A program made the position numbers and the translations under genes. Under the pieces are notes generated by a model. It ran no database searches. It was not told the DNA's origin and saw only the letters and a list, made by a program, of their open reading frames with translations. A stretch of 64,000 nt of DNA from Dacryopinax spathularia (lineage: Eukaryota; Basidiomycota; Dacrymycetes; Dacrymycetales; Dacrymycetaceae), in contig JBBPFI010000002.1 of the NCBI GenBank assembly GCA_037974965.1, positions 1,612,001 through 1,676,000 of the forward strand. The letters run 5' to 3'. Below are positions 59,627-64,000 of this stretch, in pieces. The number at the start of each line of letters is the position of its first letter. The first letter of the stretch is position 1.

Positions 59627-60426
59627 TCAGACGCGAAGCTGAAGGCGGAGGTTCTGCTCAAGGTTGCCCTTTGGCCGGATGAACTGAACATAGGCACCAT
59701 CACTACGGAAGAGTCAGCACTAAGACTGGGGGTTGTGCAAAAGAGGGCTTACGGCATCATGCCCTTCTTCGCCTTCAGAGCCTCATAGTCGGCACGGTCG
59801 ACATTCGTGAAGCCCCACTTGCGGGAAACGATGATTTTCTGGCGTCCAGGGAACTACAACATGTAAGCACATTGCCAGTCCCACTAACGATCAGGCTTAC
59901 TTTGTACCGTGCACGTCTAAGCGCCTCGTTGACAACGGCAGCGTTCGAGTCCTTGCACCGGACAGACATGATGATCTGCCCGATGTTGACGCGAGCAACA
60001 GTGCCGTACGGCTTGCCCCAAGCACCGCGCATGCCCGTCTGCAACCTATCGGCTCCCGCGCAGGAAAGCATCTTGTTGATTCGGATCACATGGAAGGGGT
60101 GCACGCGCATGCGCAAATGGAAGGCGTCCTTGCCGGCCGTCTTCACAATATGCTTGTTGGCGCAAATACGAGCTGCCTCTAGGGCCTCGGATGACAGTTG
60201 TTCATATTCATCGGAGACAAGATGGGCGCAATACGGGAACTCGTCGACGGATGCCTTCTTGCGGCCCAGGTCATAAATTCGGATCTACCGCCAGTCCCAT
60301 AAGTAAGCCGCCGGCTTCAGAACCAGCGGAGCGCACCTTGGGATCCGGCACACCGCGGTTGTACCGCGACTTCGGGTAGGGCTTATTCTTGCAATAGCGG
60401 TAGCAGCGAGCAGGACGGCGACCCAT
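59627..60426 (-). CDS. RPL10: 60S ribosomal protein uL16 (RPL10)
   Basis: Model: complement(join(59627..59702, 59753..59853, 59901..60284, 60337..60426)), 216 residues. uL16 lies near the peptidyl-transferase centre of the large subunit and is added late, in the cytoplasm. The sequence is highly conserved: [40 protein letters not shown], the P-site loop region [36 protein letters not shown] and [14 protein letters not shown] first pass seemed to end 20 residues early; a 50-nt intron with GTAAGC donor after ATG-CC joins to [20 protein letters not shown], restoring the normal C-terminus. Three introns of 47-52 nt in a ribosomal protein gene are ordinary for these fungi. Confidence 0.97.
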
Positions 60427-61061
60427 GTCTATGAAAGGAAGGGTTAGCTAACTGCACCCAACAACTGCGACGTCAATCCAGCCCGTTAAGAGGGCTTTCC
60501 ACACTCTCTGGGCTTGACAGGAGCGACAATAGTGCAGACGATACTCACTTGATGATATCGGTGGTGGATGGTCGAGGTGAGAGTTGTGTTCGTGTCGTTT
60601 GGGTCGTCGACGACGCTCAGTCAGCTATATGGGTGGTGCGATTCGGACGTTGATGAGCAAGCAAATATACGGATTCAATTCTGCCTCCTTCGGCTTTTGC
60701 AACTGACAGACGATGAGTCGCGCGTGCAGTCAGGCCTTATCGCCGACAGGCCCTACTTCGCGCTCCGCCGATATTCGTTCGCCATCCATTATTACAGAGC
60801 ACATTGGCGATACCATCTGTACGGTGGTTCGCACGGCTGGAATGCACTTCGTACCGTCCGAATCATTGAGTGGCTCTTCCGTCACATGTTTTCCGGCGCG
60901 AAGGACGCTCGGCACCGAACTTGATTGTGCCGCAAGACGTCCTGGATGTTCACTTCTAGCTGACTCAGAATATTCATATGCAACTCCAGCACGTCCGCGT
61001 CCACGTTAGTAATGTCTGTTTGTCCCTCTCCCCTCACGATAGACGTAGTTGGATGAGATAA
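60427..61061. other. region between RPL10 and the UTP6 fragment
   Basis: About 630 bases. On the plus strand no sequence resembling the UTP6 N-terminus was found. On the minus strand a short peptide (60882-61008) with LELHMNILSQLEVNIQDVL is open and looks helical, but part of its frame is antisense to UTP6 and no complete gene could be built. Confidence 0.4.
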
Positions 61062-61912
61062 AGTCACGGACTTCTCCGGCTTCATCCCAACTCATCGCCG
61101 CTCTATATTCTCGCCGCTTCCCATGAGCTCTCGCAAGGCTCGTCGTCATCTGCTCGGACGTTGCTGCAGCGCGGCCTGCGTTTCAGTCCAGACTCGGTCG
61201 AACTGTGGACGGAATATGTGAAGATGGAGTTGAGCTATGTGGAGCGATTGCGGCGCAGATGGGATGTTCTTGGCATACCGAACGAGTGGGAGACGTCGGG
61301 AGAGGCGAGCCAGGATGTTGTCGCACGACGCAGCGTTATGGAGGGCGCAGTGGTGAAGACAGTGATAGACAAGGCAACCAATAGTACACCTGTTTCGCAC
61401 ATTTCCATGCTGTCGCTGACCCTTCTGCAGGTCTACGCAATCCGGACCTGTTTGAATCATTGTATCGCCTTTTGCGATCCTATCCGTCGCCTTTGGCGCC
61501 CTCACTCATTTCCTACCTTATGGACGTCATGCGAAACCAAATGTCATCGGAACCGCGAATGATGTTCCTGCTCGCTGCGGCAGAGGTAGATCGTGCACTG
61601 GAGGGAGATGGATATGTTGACTGCATACGCTCCGCCCATACGAGCTGGACGAATGTTACGAAGCGGGCTGGGGAAGACTTGTTTGCATTGTACGCCCAAT
61701 GGATACGAGAGACCGCCAAGAAGGTGGAGGAGCGAAATAGGGACCTGGCAAGTCGCAGCTCTTTGTGATGGCTTCCGTTGAACCGCTTACCAACGATCGA
61801 ATAGGCTGATTATCTGCGCTTGAGTTACCGGAAGGCGGCAGCAAGGCGGCGGAACCGAAGCCAGGCCATCGATCTCCTCGAAGGACGAACCGGCACCCAT
61901 GTTGTCGCTTGA
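61062..61912 (+). CDS. UTP6-like U3 snoRNP protein, C-terminal part (5' end not found)
   Basis: Model: join(<61062..61383, 61431..61747, 61805..61912), at least 248 residues. Utp6 is a HAT-repeat subunit of the small-subunit processome that acts on pre-18S rRNA. HAT-like repeats are clear: LRLHPNSSPLYILAASHEL, SARTLLQRGLRFSPDSVELWTEYVKMEL, then FESLYRLLRSYPS, and FALYAQWIRETAKKVEERNRDLADYLRLSYRKA at the end. An in-frame stop lies at 61059-61061, so an upstream exon is needed, but the family's N-terminal 100 or so residues (the MERVQ-type start) are not visible in the 630 bases back to RPL10. Either the gene is truncated at its 5' end or the missing exons are too diverged to see. The last intron (61748-61804) is GC-AG. 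Confidence 0.7.
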
Positions 61913-62010
61913 CTGTATACATGTGCCAACGGCGGCGGAAGCGCTGCCGTGCATTTCGCGGCTCCCGTAGTATGCGCCTCAGAAACGGCAACCTACGACC
62001 CATTGCAGCC

Positions 62011-62856
62011 ATGCAAGCCGTGTGGTGATAGAGAATGAGCGGTGGTCTGGACAAGGGGGGTGAATGTACGCGGTGGTAATGGAAAGGAGGGGTTCTCAGG
62101 TTTCGGAGTCCTTGCCCCCAGTCTCGTTGGCCTTGGTGAAGGCAACCTCCAATGTATCCTCCGTGCATAATAGATTGAAGTAGAGCTTCTGTATCGATCC
62201 GCAGACCGTACCCGTGCTTCCAAGACGTCGCAAAGGCATGGCAGGAAGGGGGTCCGGTTGCCTGAGGACGCCTTCCGCCCTTCACGTTTCTGCGTCGGGA
62301 ATCATGTCCTGCTGCTGAGATCCGGTGTCCCAGTCAAGAACGTTGACTTCCTAATTGGGAAGTGTGATTACCTAATTTGGAAGTATACCTTCCATATATG
62401 GAAATTTCTGGAATTTCACGGAATATGGGAGAAAAATGCAGAAGAGCAATGAATCTGAAATATCATAAACTCATGACACATTCAGAGCCCCCAATCCCCG
62501 CACATTCACACACACTTTATTGGCTTCTCTGGTGGTCTAGAGACTTTTTCCAAGGGGGGGTTTCCAAGTTTTGGAGGCAAGCCTAGGCCACAAAGGTGGA
62601 GCATGGTATACATATTGTTGCATGCTGCCCTGCAGGCCAGTCACATATAACCTATATGCCATGTCCCCGCGCTGGCTTTATTTGTCCAATGGATTTATGG
62701 TGCTCCTCAAATGGAAGGTGAGCCGGTCCAAATTGTCACCTTGTGCGGCCATTTTTTCCTAGGACCTTGTGTTGTCTTTGGTTTTCCAATGCTCCGATTT
62801 AAAAATCCCTGCAGTCGGGACATACAGGTGACCTCCTACTGGAGCCAAATCTTATA
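62011..62856 (+). repeat. left arm of a large inverted repeat
   Basis: The sequence from 62011 is found again, reverse-complemented, ending at 64000, and the match runs inward to about 62852/63162. Where I compared the arms directly the outer ~800 bases were identical; the inner end shows a few substitutions and a 3-base length difference (near 62810 and 63205). The outer 320 bases are GC-rich like the host genome; the inner part, from about 62335, is AT-rich and non-coding. The mirror-image open frames here and in the other arm are the same sequence read twice. Confidence 0.93.
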
Positions 62857-63158
62857 CTGGAGCCAACTCTCATCATCTCATTGGGGCCTCAATCAGCTAC
62901 TGTATTGGACCAAATTGGTTTTTCTTTTCAGTCACCTTGTGGATGTGTATTGCAAAAATTCCAGAACAAACCGGCCACATTGTATTGTGCTTGTGTTATT
63001 CTGTTAGCCATGGACTGCCACAGATGATCCCATATCTATCGACTGTGTTTGCAGTAGTTTTAGAAGTGAACCTCATTGATTTTGAGCTCCCAAACTCCGC
63101 AACCCATTGTATTTATGTGGTTGCTGCCCTCCATAAGTAGCCTACACCAGCACAGATG
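62857..63158. other. unique spacer between inverted-repeat arms
   Basis: About 300 bases of AT-rich sequence not repeated within the window. No gene seen. Confidence 0.6.
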
Positions 63159-64000
63159 ATGAGATTTGGCTCCAGTAGGAGGTCACCTGTATGTCCCAAC
63201 TGCAGGGTTCAAATCGGAGCATTGGAAAACCAAAGACAACACAAGGTCCTAGGAAAAAATGGCCGCACAAGGTGACAATTTGGACCGGCTCACCTTCCAT
63301 TTGAGGAGCACCATAAATCCATTGGACAAATAAAGCCAGCGCGGGGACATGGCATATAGGTTATATGTGACTGGCCTGCAGGGCAGCATGCAACAATATG
63401 TATACCATGCTCCACCTTTGTGGCCTAGGCTTGCCTCCAAAACTTGGAAACCCCCCCTTGGAAAAAGTCTCTAGACCACCAGAGAAGCCAATAAAGTGTG
63501 TGTGAATGTGCGGGGATTGGGGGCTCTGAATGTGTCATGAGTTTATGATATTTCAGATTCATTGCTCTTCTGCATTTTTCTCCCATATTCCGTGAAATTC
63601 CAGAAATTTCCATATATGGAAGGTATACTTCCAAATTAGGTAATCACACTTCCCAATTAGGAAGTCAACGTTCTTGACTGGGACACCGGATCTCAGCAGC
63701 AGGACATGATTCCCGACGCAGAAACGTGAAGGGCGGAAGGCGTCCTCAGGCAACCGGACCCCCTTCCTGCCATGCCTTTGCGACGTCTTGGAAGCACGGG
63801 TACGGTCTGCGGATCGATACAGAAGCTCTACTTCAATCTATTATGCACGGAGGATACATTGGAGGTTGCCTTCACCAAGGCCAACGAGACTGGGGGCAAG
63901 GACTCCGAAACCTGAGAACCCCTCCTTTCCATTACCACCGCGTACATTCACCCCCCTTGTCCAGACCACCGCTCATTCTCTATCACCACACGGCTTGCAT
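63159..64000 (-). repeat. right arm of the large inverted repeat
   Basis: Reverse complement of 62011-62856. It runs to the last base of the window, so its true outer end is not visible. Confidence 0.93.

Noticed and set aside
59749-59751. RPL10 seemed to stop about 20 residues early
   Set aside because: A GTAAGC donor just before that stop and an acceptor at 59703 join to the conserved C-terminus DGAYVQF..PKG, so the gene is whole.
60882-61110. A small minus-strand gene opposite the start of the UTP6 fragment
   Set aside because: Part of it is antisense to clear HAT-repeat coding sequence, and no pair of splice sites joined its two open pieces in frame at a reasonable intron length.
62258-63753. 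Paired identical 60-69 residue open frames on opposite strands
   Set aside because: They are the same non-coding sequence read from the two arms of the inverted repeat, not genes.

Overview
The window reads as nuclear DNA of a basidiomycete fungus, most likely Agaricomycotina. It is GC-rich and gene-dense. Introns are short (mostly 46-60 nt, GT-AG, with a few GC-AG), a 72-nt tRNA-Ala is present, and the gene set is fungal: a White collar-1 photoreceptor without a zinc finger, a Fus3/Kss1-type MAP kinase, Nnf1, Rmd1 and fungal F-box proteins. All gene models come from reading frames and splice signals by eye; no database search was run.

Layout. 0.7-3.9 kb: two tandem F-box-type paralogues. 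4.0-4.6 kb (-): a mitochondrial ribosomal protein, mL41-like. 5.7-7.5 kb: a GH1 beta-glucosidase. 8.0-21.3 kb: a cluster of five related genes (two +, then two -, then one +) whose products carry a mitochondrial-type presequence and repeated helical modules of about 40 residues. Among them lie a second mitoribosomal protein (L51/S25/CI-B8 fold), LSM8, tRNA-Ala, a phytanoyl-CoA dioxygenase-like gene and a decayed partial copy of the fifth family member. 21.8-25.9 kb: RPA1 and an Rmd1/DUF155 protein. 26.9-32.1 kb: a secreted GH26-like enzyme, mitochondrial methionyl-tRNA formyltransferase (-), kinetochore protein Nnf1 and an unrecognised small protein. 32.8-36.3 kb (-): a large BTB-like plus CAP-Gly protein. 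36.7-45.5 kb: RFC1 and MSH6 in tandem. 45.7-50.6 kb (-): SEC24 and a TEY MAP kinase. 51.6-55.3 kb: dynactin p27 (DCTN6) and an ABC half-transporter. 55.6-58.1 kb (-): White collar-1. 59.6-60.4 kb (-): ribosomal protein uL16 (RPL10). 61.1-61.9 kb: the C-terminal part of UTP6 with no visible 5' end. 62.0-64.0 kb: a large, nearly perfect inverted repeat that reaches the window edge.

Themes. First, the 4-21 kb block is rich in predicted mitochondrial proteins and holds the repeat-module family, the best candidate for something undescribed; its function is unknown. Second, RPA1, RFC1 and MSH6 (replication and mismatch repair) and Nnf1 (kinetochore) each have an ACGCG(T) core close upstream of the start codon, which suggests MBF-type G1/S control. 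Third, several genes that look broken at first sight (RPL10, DCTN6, the ABC transporter, LSM8) become whole once short or tiny exons are recognised. No LTR element, virus-like element, CRISPR array or bacterial-type operon was seen.
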